A stretch of 64,000 bases of DNA. It comes from Treponema sp. UBA4873 (GTDB lineage: Bacteria > Spirochaetota > Spirochaetia > Treponematales > Treponemataceae). The stretch covers positions 249,339 to 313,338 of the forward strand of contig DHDP01000018.1 of assembly GCA_002399405.1 (NCBI GenBank), in the 5' to 3' direction. Numbering within the stretch: position 1 is the first letter of the stretch; each line of letters starts with the position of its first letter. The notes under the pieces were generated by a model. That model had not been told where the DNA came from, did not search any database, and saw only the letters and a list, made by a program, of their open reading frames with translations. A program made the translations under genes and the position numbers. This document shows positions 24,182 to 32,497 of the stretch, in pieces.

Positions 24182-25583
24182 TCGTGTGCGCCCTGATCCA
24201 GTTTCCTTTTTTATAATACACGAAGAACGCAATCGATGTTGATATCCACGTGACGGGATAACATGCGACGACCATGATGATGGTGTCGTGAGCCGGCACT
24301 GCGGTAAACAGCCAGATGATGCGCAGAACGCAGATGCCGAGCATTGTGATAATCATCGGCCTGAACGTTTCTCCCGATCCGTGGATAGATCCCGACAGCA
24401 CTTCGACCGGAATATACGTTATGAAGAACGGCGCGAGGAAATGAAGCATCTGCATTCCTTCCGATATGACTTCAGCATCGTGCGTGAACAGCAGAAAAAT
24501 CCATCGTCCTGTTATGTAAAACAGTATTGTGTAAAAAACGGAAGTGCCGCCCATAATAAGCAGTCCCTGTTTCGTAGCTTCGTGAATCCGCTCGTGCTTT
24601 CCCGCGCCGTAATTCTGTCCGGCGTACGTTGTGATTGCAACTCCGAACGAACTGACAGTCATCCAGAAAATAGAATCGATTCTGCCGTACGCGGCCCATG
24701 CAGCTGCCATATCCGTGCCGAACGAATTGACGTTCGACTGGATTATTAAATTCGATATTGTATACAGCGACGACTGTACTCCGTTCGGGAGTCCCACATG
24801 AACCATACGGCGCAGCAGATGAGGTGTGAAATGCATGCGGCGGAAATAAAAGCGGCAGTCGGGATCGTACTGGTGAATCAGTTTGTAAAACGTAAGTATC
24901 ATGCAGACTGCCTGCGATATGACCGTCGCCCATGCCGCTCCCGCGACTCCCCAGTGAAAAACGGCAACAAACACAAGATCGAGTACGATGTTTACCGCAC
25001 ATCCTGCGACGAGGATGACGAAAGGACTCTTGCTGTCGCCGAGCGCCCTCAGTATGCCGGCTCCCATGTTGTAGATGAACATAGGGAGAACGCCTGCAAA
25101 ATAAATACGCAGGTATGTGATTGACGGAGCAAGAATGTCTTCCGGGGTGGATATGATTGTCATCGCCCACGGCGTGATGAGTACGCCGAGAACGGACAGT
25201 GCGATTCCTGCCCAGACCGCGAGCGCCATACCTGTGTGAATCGAGCGGTTAAGTTCCCTTTTGTGGTGCGCGCCGTAAAACTGTGAAATGATGATTGTCG
25301 CACCGGTGGAAAGGCCCGTAAAGAAACCTACAAGCAGATTTACATAGACGGCGCTTCCTCCGCTTACAGCGGCGAGCGCTTCCTTTCCGAGAAACTGGCC
25401 GACAACGACTGCATCGACGGTGTTGTACAGCTGCTGAAAAAATGTACCGAGCAGTATCGGAAAAAAGAAAACGAGCAGGCCTTTCCAGACAGGCCCCTCT
25501 GTGATTGAGTTTGTTGTTGAATTTTCGTTTGCCACGTCTGCATCATAGCAGATTTCCCGAGCCGTTGAAAGTCGCGTTGTCAT
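24168..25583 (-). CDS. MATE family efflux transporter
   Basis: A 471-residue, twelve-helix cation-coupled antiporter of the MATE/DinF superfamily. Conserved features are FFQQLYNTVDAVVVGQFLG (about 48-66), the pseudo-twofold second-half repeat beginning around residue 270 with VGLPNGVQSSLYTISN, and GQNYGAGKHER. Likely exports drugs or cationic metabolites across the inner membrane. ATG at 25583; on the minus strand a TATAGT (plus 25596-25591) lies 7 nt before it, so a leaderless start is possible though the -35 is weak. Divergent from the topoisomerase gene, sharing overlapping -10 elements. Confidence 0.9.
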   Translation of the reverse strand: MTTRLSTAREICYDADVANENSTTNSITEGPVWKGLLVFFFPILLGTFFQQLYNTVDAVVVGQFLGKEALAAVSGGSAVYVNLLVGFFTGLSTGATIIISQFYGAHHKRELNRSIHTGMALAVWAGIALSVLGVLITPWAMTIISTPEDILAPSITYLRIYFAGVLPMFIYNMGAGILRALGDSKSPFVILVAGCAVNIVLDLVFVAVFHWGVAGAAWATVISQAVCMILTFYKLIHQYDPDCRFYFRRMHFTPHLLRRMVHVGLPNGVQSSLYTISNLIIQSNVNSFGTDMAAAWAAYGRIDSIFWMTVSSFGVAITTYAGQNYGAGKHERIHEATKQGLLIMGGTSVFYTILFYITGRWIFLLFTHDAEVISEGMQMLHFLAPFFITYIPVEVLSGSIHGSGETFRPMIITMLGICVLRIIWLFTAVPAHDTIIMVVACYPVTWISTSIAFFVYYKKGNWIRAHTITQS

Positions 25584-25596
25584 GATGTATACTATA
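25565..25596. promoter_or_regulatory. Overlapping divergent promoters, parE (+) and MATE (-)
   Basis: Plus strand: TTGAAA (25565-25570), 17-bp spacer, TATACT (25588-25593), 8 nt to the parE ATG at 25602. Minus strand: TATAGT (25596-25591), 7 nt to the MATE ATG. The two -10 hexamers overlap within the near-symmetric TATACTATA. Confidence 0.6.
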
Positions 25597-25601
25597 TAAT
25601 C

Positions 25602-27761
25602 ATGGGTGGAACTACGAAAAAAAGCGGTCTTCTTGCCGCTGCTGCAAAAGCTGCCGGAAAAGGCGCTGAGAAAAAAACAAAAGATCCGATAAAATCTTCC
25701 GTTAAAAAGAACACGTCGAAACCGAAAACCGCCTCAAAAGCAAAACCGGCGGCGAAAAAATCAGCCGAAAAGAGAACGTCTGCGGGGAAAAGCACTGCTA
25801 AAACTGCTGTCTCCAAAAAGACAGTACGTGCGTCTTCTTCTGTTTCGGGGAGAACATCTGCGGCTTCCGCGCCCGTTTCTGCCGGAAAAGTTTCCGCCGC
25901 GTCGAAACGCACGGCGGCAGGAAGCGGCGTGTACGACGAGGCGAGCATTCTTCATCTTGAAGGGCTCGAGCATATCCGTCTCCGGCCCGGAATGTATATC
26001 GGGAGTCTCGGCGACGGCTCGAACGAAAACGACGGCATATACATCTTGCTTAAGGAAGGAATCGACAATGCGGTCGACGAATTCTCGCAGGGCTTCGGCA
26101 AAAAAATCGATATAGACATTCACGACGGGCGCGTGAAAATACGCGACTACGGCCGCGGTATTCCGCTCGGAAAACTCGACGACTGCGTTTCGAACGTAAA
26201 CACCGGCGCAAAATACAACAACTCCGTTTTTAAGCAGGCGATCGGCATGAACGGCGTCGGCATCAAGGCGACGAACGCGCTTTCGTCGTATTTCCGCGCC
26301 GCATCTATCAGGGACGGAAAAATGGCTGTCGTTGAATATGCGCGCGGTAAAAAAATCAGCGGGAAAATCGGAGCATCAAAACCGGACGTCGAAAACGGAA
26401 CGTATCTTGAATTCGTGCCCGACGAAGAGATGTTCGGCAGGTATGCGTTCGATATGGAAATGGTCGAAAAGCGGCTGTGGAATTACGCGTACCTCAATCC
26501 GGGATTGCTCATAAACTGTAACGGGAAGGAATACAGGAGCGAGAAGGGACTTGAGGACCTGCTTACGAACGAGATGGGAAACAGCAGACCTCTTTATCCT
26601 GTCTTCACATATAACGGAAAAAATGTACAGTTTGTTCTTACCCATACGAACAGCCTCGACAAATTCATTTATTCGTTCGTAAACGGGCAGAGTACTGAAG
26701 ACGGCGGTACGCATGTGACTGCCTTTCTTGACGGTTTTGTCAAGGGAATAAACGATTTCTATAAAAAGGAATACGACGTCCGCGATGCGGCCGGCGGACT
26801 GTTCGTCGCGCTGAAAATCGGAATCGACAATCCTATGTTTACGAGTCAGACGAAGAACAAACTCGGAAATGTCGAAATCCGTGCTCCCGTTATTAAGGAA
26901 ACGCAGTTTGCAATAGACGACTGGCTCCGCCACAATCCCGACGTTGCCGGCGAGATTGAAGAAAAAATCATCAGGAACCAGAAAGCCCACGCGGAAATCA
27001 ACAATGTCACCGACAAGCAGATCCGCGAAGCCGCAAAAACCGTTATGCTCAAAATTCCGAAACTCAAGGACTGCCGCTATCACATGCAGGACGGCGAGAA
27101 AGGTTCCGATTCCATGATATTCATCACGGAAGGAGATTCCGCGACGGGGTCCATGGTGGGTTCGCGCGATGTTGCGACTCAGGCGATATTCTCGCTGCGC
27201 GGTAAGCCGGAAAACATGTACGGAAGACGCAAGGCTGCGCTTTACGAGAACGAGGAGCTCAAAAATCTCACGTTCGCGCTCGGTATACAGAAAGACATGG
27301 AGGACCTGCGGTACGACAAAATCGTCATCGCCACCGATGCCGATAACGACGGCTATCATATCCGCAACCTAGTGCTTACGTACTTTCTGCTGTATTTTGA
27401 GGAAATCGTTCTGAGCGGGCATGTGTATATCCTTGAAACGCCGCTGTTCAGAGTCAGAAATAAGTCGGCGACAGTTTACTGCTACAGCGAGGCTTCGCGC
27501 GACAAGGAGCTCAAGCGGCTCGGCTCAGGTGCCGAGGTCACCCGCTTCAAGGGACTCGGAGAAATCAGTCCCGACGAATTCGGCCAGTTTATCCATGAAC
27601 GGAAGCCGGGCGAAAGCGAGGACAGGGGAATGCATCTTACTCCTGTAACAATCGATAAGCTCAAAAATATTCCTCAGGTGCTTCAATTTTATATGGGAAA
27701 AAATACTCCCGAACGGCGCGAATTCATAGTTCATCATCTTGCGACCGAAATCGACGCCTGA
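25602..27761 (+). CDS. parE: Type IIA topoisomerase subunit B (ParE-like) with basic histone-like N-terminal tail
   Basis: 719 residues. Residues 1 to about 110 are a low-complexity Lys/Ala/Ser/Thr tail (KAKPAAKKSAEKRT, KSTAKTAVSKK) resembling histone H1 C-termini. From about 111 the GHKL ATPase follows (EGLEHIRLRPGMYIGS, EGIDNAVDEF, GRGIPLGK, NTGAKYNNSVFKQAIGMNGVG), then the transducer and a Toprim domain with ITEGDSATGSMVGSRD and TDADNDGYHIRN. Canonical ParE/GyrB has EGDSAGGSA and DADVDG, so this is a diverged branch. It should relax or decatenate DNA with a ParC/GyrA-type partner not in the window. The tail presumably binds DNA (inference). No internal Met offers a tail-less start before the ATPase. 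Confidence 0.88.
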   Translation: MGGTTKKSGLLAAAAKAAGKGAEKKTKDPIKSSVKKNTSKPKTASKAKPAAKKSAEKRTSAGKSTAKTAVSKKTVRASSSVSGRTSAASAPVSAGKVSAASKRTAAGSGVYDEASILHLEGLEHIRLRPGMYIGSLGDGSNENDGIYILLKEGIDNAVDEFSQGFGKKIDIDIHDGRVKIRDYGRGIPLGKLDDCVSNVNTGAKYNNSVFKQAIGMNGVGIKATNALSSYFRAASIRDGKMAVVEYARGKKISGKIGASKPDVENGTYLEFVPDEEMFGRYAFDMEMVEKRLWNYAYLNPGLLINCNGKEYRSEKGLEDLLTNEMGNSRPLYPVFTYNGKNVQFVLTHTNSLDKFIYSFVNGQSTEDGGTHVTAFLDGFVKGINDFYKKEYDVRDAAGGLFVALKIGIDNPMFTSQTKNKLGNVEIRAPVIKETQFAIDDWLRHNPDVAGEIEEKIIRNQKAHAEINNVTDKQIREAAKTVMLKIPKLKDCRYHMQDGEKGSDSMIFITEGDSATGSMVGSRDVATQAIFSLRGKPENMYGRRKAALYENEELKNLTFALGIQKDMEDLRYDKIVIATDADNDGYHIRNLVLTYFLLYFEEIVLSGHVYILETPLFRVRNKSATVYCYSEASRDKELKRLGSGAEVTRFKGLGEISPDEFGQFIHERKPGESEDRGMHLTPVTIDKLKNIPQVLQFYMGKNTPERREFIVHHLATEIDA

Positions 27762-27804
27762 TGCGGCGCATGCCGGTCATGAGCTTTGAAAGTATTATTT
27801 TAAC

Positions 27805-27861
27805 CAAAAATACAACGTTGTCGTATTTTTGATTTGACAACAATAAAATAAGGATTATACT
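27805..27861 (+). promoter_or_regulatory. mglB promoter with upstream palindrome
   Basis: TTGACA (27834-27839), 16-bp spacer, TATACT (27856-27861). Just upstream CAAAAATAC (27805-27813) and GTATTTTTG (27823-27831) flank ACAACGTTGT (27812-27821), a 10-bp perfect palindrome with the central CG typical of LacI/GalR operators. The AT-rich arms could instead act as a bidirectional terminator for parE. RBS GGAGG lies before the ATG at 27920. Confidence 0.6.
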
Positions 27862-27919
27862 AGTAAAACGTAGTATTCACGGGTTATGATTCCCGGAAAA
27901 TACTTGGAGGTGTAAAACT

Positions 27920-29122
27920 ATGAAAAAATTAGGTGGAGCAATCGTTGTGCTCGCTATGGCAGGCAGCGCTTTGTTCGTAGGCTGCGGCAAACAGACCGCA
28001 AAATTACAGAACAAGGATAAGCCGCTTGTATTTTTTAACCGTCAGCCGTCTGATCCGACATCAGGCGAGATTGATATGGCATCAATGAACTGGAACGACA
28101 AGACTTACTATGTCGGTTTTGATGCAGCGGGCGGCGGTGCCGTTCAGGGTAAACTGATTACTGATTTCCTTGCAAATGCTGATCCTGCGAAAATTGACCG
28201 CAACGGCGATGGTACTATCGGATACGTTCTCTGCATCGGAGACGTCGGACATAACGATTCTAAAGCCAGAACGGCGGGAATTCGTCAGGCTCTCGGAACA
28301 TGGAACGGTTCGACTGACCCCGGAGTTGCAAAAGAAGGTTCCGTAACTGTCGGCGGCAAGACACTCAAAGTCGTCGAGCTTGAAGGCAAAGCGATGACCG
28401 GAACGGACGGTTCCACATGGAATGCAAACGCTGCAACCGAAGCGATGGGCGGCTGGGCAACAAAGTTCGGAACTGCCATCGATATGGTCGTTTCAAACAA
28501 CGACGGTATGGCGATGGGCTGTCTCCAGGCTTCAAACTATCCGGCCGGCGTACCGATTTTCGGATACGACGCGAATGCTGATGCTATCGAGGCCATCGGT
28601 GCCGGAAAACTTACGGGAACCGTATCACAGAACGTCGATGCTCAGGCAACCGCGACACTGCAGGTTCTCCGCAATCTTCTTGACGGACTCACAGGCACTG
28701 ATGTTTATACAAAGGGAATCTCGGAACCCGATCAGTACGGCAACAAGATTTCTGCCGATATCGTTTATAAAACAGATACAAAAGCTCTGCTCGCTCAGAA
28801 CACCGGCGTAAACTCAAGCAACTGGGAACAGTACAAAGCCGGAAACCGCGATCAGGGAATCAAACAGTCGAAAGCTGTTGAGAAGAAAGTTCTTCTCACA
28901 ATTTATAACTCTGCGGATAACTTCCTCTCTTCATCATATCTCCCGGCTCTTAACTACTATGCTCCGCTTCTCGGAATTAAACTTACGGTAGTCCAGGGTG
29001 ATGGTCAGAACGAATCGAGCTGTCTTGACAAATTTACAAATCTCGGCAACTATGATGCCTATGCCGTCAACATGGTTAAGACCAATTCCGGCCGCGACTA
29101 TACTGATAAGCTCAAGTACTAA
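27920..29122 (+). CDS. mglB: Galactose/glucose-binding lipoprotein MglB
   Basis: 400 residues. Signal peptide with lipobox LFVGC (lipidated Cys near residue 24), then a periplasmic binding protein of the sugar-binding type: FNRQPSD, TYYVGFDAAGGGAVQGKL, VSNNDGMAMG and FGYDANADA are the ligand-pocket segments of glucose/galactose-binding proteins. It should deliver hexose to MglA/MglC; the T. pallidum counterpart is the mglB-2 lipoprotein (Tp38). The order mglB-mglA-mglC matches that species. Compared with E. coli MglB it has about 70 extra residues near the C-terminus (KVLLTIYNSADNFLSSSYL onward). A hairpin terminator separates it from mglA. Confidence 0.92.
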   Translation: MKKLGGAIVVLAMAGSALFVGCGKQTAKLQNKDKPLVFFNRQPSDPTSGEIDMASMNWNDKTYYVGFDAAGGGAVQGKLITDFLANADPAKIDRNGDGTIGYVLCIGDVGHNDSKARTAGIRQALGTWNGSTDPGVAKEGSVTVGGKTLKVVELEGKAMTGTDGSTWNANAATEAMGGWATKFGTAIDMVVSNNDGMAMGCLQASNYPAGVPIFGYDANADAIEAIGAGKLTGTVSQNVDAQATATLQVLRNLLDGLTGTDVYTKGISEPDQYGNKISADIVYKTDTKALLAQNTGVNSSNWEQYKAGNRDQGIKQSKAVEKKVLLTIYNSADNFLSSSYLPALNYYAPLLGIKLTVVQGDGQNESSCLDKFTNLGNYDAYAVNMVKTNSGRDYTDKLKY

Positions 29123-29155
29123 TCTCCCGGTCGAATAATAGACTGATAAAGATGG

Positions 29156-29192
29156 AAAAGGCCATTCCTTCAGGGGATATGGCCTTTTTTTT
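29156..29192 (+). terminator. Intercistronic terminator between mglB and mglA
   Basis: A-run, stem AGGCCAT (29159-29165) with ATGGCCT (29179-29185), then a run of eight Ts. Partial termination here would give more binding protein than ATPase and permease. Confidence 0.82.
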
Positions 29193-29215
29193 AGAAACAA
29201 ACGAGGGTAAAAATA

Positions 29216-30709
29216 ATGGATGATATTGTCCTGCAAATAAGAAACCTTTCAAAATCTTTTGCCAAGAATAAAGTTCTGGACGGTATTAACCTTGAGGTAA
29301 AAAAAGGCTCGGTACTCGGACTTATGGGGGAAAACGGCGCCGGCAAGTCGACAATGATGAAATGCCTGTTCGGAATCTATGCGAAAGATGAGGGGCAGTT
29401 CATGCTCATGGGAAAGCCTGTCGATTTTAAGACTCCGAAAGAAGCACTCGAGAGCGGCGTGGCGATGGTCCATCAGGAATTGAATCAGTGTCTTGACCGC
29501 TCCGTAATGGATAACCTGTATCTGGGAAGATATCCGAAACGTTTCGGCGTCATAGACGAAGCTAAAATGCTCAAGGACAGCATAAAGCTGTTCAATTCGC
29601 TGAATATGAACGTTGACCCCCACACGATAATGCGGACTATGTCCGTTTCTCAGCGTCAGATGGTGGAAATCGCAAAAGCAGTTTCCTATAACGCCAAGAT
29701 CATAGTGCTTGACGAGCCGACGTCTTCGCTTTCAGAAAATGAAATTGGAAAACTCTTTTCTATAGTTAAAAATCTGAGGGAAAAAGGCGTTTCTTTCATA
29801 TACATCTCCCATAAGATGGATGAGGTGTTTCTTATTTGTGATGAAGTTTCCGTTCTGCGCGACGGTAAACTGATTCTCACAAAGAGCACAAAAGAAACTG
29901 AAATGAACGAACTTATTTCGGCAATGGTCGGACGTTCGCTCGAGAAACGGTTCCCTGATGTTGATAATACGCCCGGCGAGTATATATTTGAAGTGAAAGG
30001 GCTTACGACAAAGTATGAGCCGATTCTGGAGGATATTTCCTTCAAAGTGCGGAAAGGCGAAATTTTCGGATTGTACGGTCTTGTCGGAGCAGGCCGTTCC
30101 GAACTGCTTGAATCCATGTTCGGTATACGCACGATTGCGTCCGGCGAGATGGTATACAACGGGAAAAAACTTCGTTTTAAAAACAGCCGCGACGCTATGG
30201 AGCATAATTTTGCACTTGTCACCGAAGAGCGCAAATTCAACGGAATGTTCGGAAAGGCTTCGATAGAATTCAACACGACGATTACAAATCTGGCAAGCTA
30301 TAAATCGCACGGATTCATTTCAAATCAGAAACTGTATGAAGCGGCAAACAGGGAAATTACAACGATGAAAACGAAATGTGTGTCTCCCGACGAGCTTATT
30401 ACATCATTAAGCGGCGGAAACCAGCAGAAAGTAATCATCGGTAAATGGATTGAACGCCAGCCGGAAGTGTTTCTTATGGATGAACCGACACGCGGTATCG
30501 ACGTCGGCGCAAAGTATGAAATTTACCAGCTGATTATCAGAATGGCGAAGGAAGGAAAGACGGTTATTGTCGTTTCGAGCGAAATGCCGGAAATCCTTGG
30601 TATAACAAACCGTATAGCTGTCATGTCGAATCACCGCCTTGCGGGTATTGTGAATACGAATGAAACAGATCAGGAAGCGCTGCTCAGGCTTTCCGCAAAA
30701 TACCTATAA
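29216..30709 (+). CDS. mglA: Sugar ABC transporter ATPase MglA
   Basis: A 497-residue double-ATPase of the CUT2 type. Domain 1 has Walker A GENGAGKST (about 38-46), signature MSVSQRQM and Walker B IIVLDEPTSSL. Domain 2 has the usual degenerate Walker A GLVGAGRSE, signature LSGGNQQK and Walker B VFLMDEPTRGID. It energises the MglC permease. Spacing to mglC is 12 bp with GGAGG, so the two are co-translated. Full length. Confidence 0.95.
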   Translation: MDDIVLQIRNLSKSFAKNKVLDGINLEVKKGSVLGLMGENGAGKSTMMKCLFGIYAKDEGQFMLMGKPVDFKTPKEALESGVAMVHQELNQCLDRSVMDNLYLGRYPKRFGVIDEAKMLKDSIKLFNSLNMNVDPHTIMRTMSVSQRQMVEIAKAVSYNAKIIVLDEPTSSLSENEIGKLFSIVKNLREKGVSFIYISHKMDEVFLICDEVSVLRDGKLILTKSTKETEMNELISAMVGRSLEKRFPDVDNTPGEYIFEVKGLTTKYEPILEDISFKVRKGEIFGLYGLVGAGRSELLESMFGIRTIASGEMVYNGKKLRFKNSRDAMEHNFALVTEERKFNGMFGKASIEFNTTITNLASYKSHGFISNQKLYEAANREITTMKTKCVSPDELITSLSGGNQQKVIIGKWIERQPEVFLMDEPTRGIDVGAKYEIYQLIIRMAKEGKTVIVVSSEMPEILGITNRIAVMSNHRLAGIVNTNETDQEALLRLSAKYL

Positions 30710-30721
30710 AGTGGAGGACGT

Positions 30722-32410
30722 ATGGAAAAGGAACATACTAATTATCTTGAAGAAGATGCAAAATTAAACGAATACAGCAGCAGGCTCTTTGAGCTTCGCC
30801 GCGATGGTGTGAATAAAATTTCTGAGCTCAGACTGGAGATTGCGGCTGCAAAGCGCAATAAACTGCTTGATGCAAAAGCCAGAAAGTCTCTTGTCGACGC
30901 GGATAACAAAAAAATAGCAGAAGCAAAAGTAGTTGCAGGCCGCAATAAGGCTGAAATCGCGGAACTGTCAAAAGAAGCCGTTTCGTATGCGAATAAGATA
31001 GCAAAAAAATATATCAGCGAAACAATAGAAGAGCAGAATAAGGAAATTGCACAGTTTACGGCTGATTATAAAAATAAATGCGTGAATCTGAAAGCTGATT
31101 TTGCTGAAAAGCGCGAAGAAATCATAAAATCCTACGAAGGGAAAAATTCAGCGGCGGATACTGCTGCGAAAAAAGAAGACCTCCGCATCAACGGATATGA
31201 ACTTCAGTCCGCCTTATTCGATGCAAAGAGCAAATATAATTCTGAAATAAACAGGGCGAAAGCGGCGAAGAATCAGGCGTATGTCGACCACGTACAGAAG
31301 AACCGCGCGCTCCGCAACGGAACGACGCGTGTTTCGGAAAACATGACGCTCAGCTGGCAGAACTATGTGTACCAGTTCAAACCGTCGAAGTTCCTGCTTG
31401 ACAACGGTCTGTATATTGCCATTCTCATATTCTTCATCGTCTGTATCATCGTTGCCCCTCTTTCGGGAAACGGTCAGCTTCTTTCGCTGCCGAATATTTT
31501 TACAATCCTTGAGCAGTCGTCGGTGCGTATGTTCTATGCGCTCGGTGTCGCAGGTCTGATCCTTATTGCCGGTACTGATTTGAGCGTCGGCCGTATGGTC
31601 GCTATGGGTGCCGTCGTTACGGGACTCATTCTGCATCCGGGGAAAAACATTGTTACGTTCTTCCATATGGGACCGTGGGATTTTACGGCGCTGCCGCTTT
31701 TCGGACGCTTGGGACTCGCACTGTTTATTTCGATCGTGCTCTGCGTTGCATTCAGCTCGTTTGCAGGGGTCTTCACTGCAAAGCTCAAGATTCACCCGTT
31801 TATTTCGACGCTTGCGACGCAGCTTATCATCTACGGACTTCTGTTCTTCGGAACAAGCGGTACGCCCGTCGGATCGATCGACAGCGGCATTAAGGATATG
31901 ATCGGCGGACGATGGACGCTCGGTTTTGTCGGAGGCGATCTTGTTACGTTCCCCAAGCTGATTATTCCGGCAATCATTGCCATTTTCGTCGCATGGTTCA
32001 TCTGGAACAAGACGACGTTCGGCAAAAACATGTATGCGGTAGGCGGCAACGCGGAGGCCGCGAGCGTAAGCGGTATCAGCGTGTTCTGGGTGACGATGGG
32101 GATATTCGTCATGGCAGGTATTTTCTACGGATGCGGAGCGTTCCTCGAGGCGTTCAAGGCGAACGCGAGCGCGGGAACCGGTCAGGGATACGAGCTTGAT
32201 GCGATTGCGGCGTGCGTCGTCGGAGGCATTTCGTTCAACGGCGGTATCGGAAAAATAGGCGGTGCGGTAATAGGCGTTATTATTTTCACCGGTCTTACGT
32301 ACTGCCTCACGTTCCTCGGAATCGATACGAACCTTCAGTTCGTGTTTAAAGGACTGATTCTTATTGCGGCTGTAGCACTCGACAGCATTAAGTACCTCAA
32401 ACGGAAGTAA
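30722..32410 (+). CDS. mglC: Sugar ABC permease MglC with long coiled-coil N-terminal extension
   Basis: 562 residues, whereas CUT2 permeases are usually about 330. Residues about 222-562 are the permease: FLLDNGLYIAILIFFIVCIIV, GTDLSVGRMVAMGAVV (conserved 'DLSVG' loop), GNAEAASVSGI and VGGISFNGGIGKIGG. Residues 1 to about 215 are charged, Lys/Glu/Ala-rich and predicted helical coiled coil (AEIAELSKEAVSYANKIAKK, EEQNKEIAQFTADYKNKC) with no signal peptide, so cytoplasmic. The extension could contact MglA, the membrane or a cytoskeletal element; no function is known to me. The frame is continuous and the RBS supports the early start. Confidence 0.9.
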   Translation: MEKEHTNYLEEDAKLNEYSSRLFELRRDGVNKISELRLEIAAAKRNKLLDAKARKSLVDADNKKIAEAKVVAGRNKAEIAELSKEAVSYANKIAKKYISETIEEQNKEIAQFTADYKNKCVNLKADFAEKREEIIKSYEGKNSAADTAAKKEDLRINGYELQSALFDAKSKYNSEINRAKAAKNQAYVDHVQKNRALRNGTTRVSENMTLSWQNYVYQFKPSKFLLDNGLYIAILIFFIVCIIVAPLSGNGQLLSLPNIFTILEQSSVRMFYALGVAGLILIAGTDLSVGRMVAMGAVVTGLILHPGKNIVTFFHMGPWDFTALPLFGRLGLALFISIVLCVAFSSFAGVFTAKLKIHPFISTLATQLIIYGLLFFGTSGTPVGSIDSGIKDMIGGRWTLGFVGGDLVTFPKLIIPAIIAIFVAWFIWNKTTFGKNMYAVGGNAEAASVSGISVFWVTMGIFVMAGIFYGCGAFLEAFKANASAGTGQGYELDAIAACVVGGISFNGGIGKIGGAVIGVIIFTGLTYCLTFLGIDTNLQFVFKGLILIAAVALDSIKYLKRK

Positions 32411-32431
32411 TTCAAACTGTAGTTTTACAGG

Positions 32432-32461
32432 GCACCGGTATATTGTATCGGTGCTTTTTTT
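32432..32461 (+). terminator. mgl operon terminator
   Basis: GCACCG (32432-32437) pairs with CGGTGC (32449-32454), with further pairing in the AT-rich interior, followed by seven Ts. Confidence 0.85.
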
Positions 32462-32497
32462 ATGTCATACTGATTCTATCTTTTTTTGAGGTATGAT

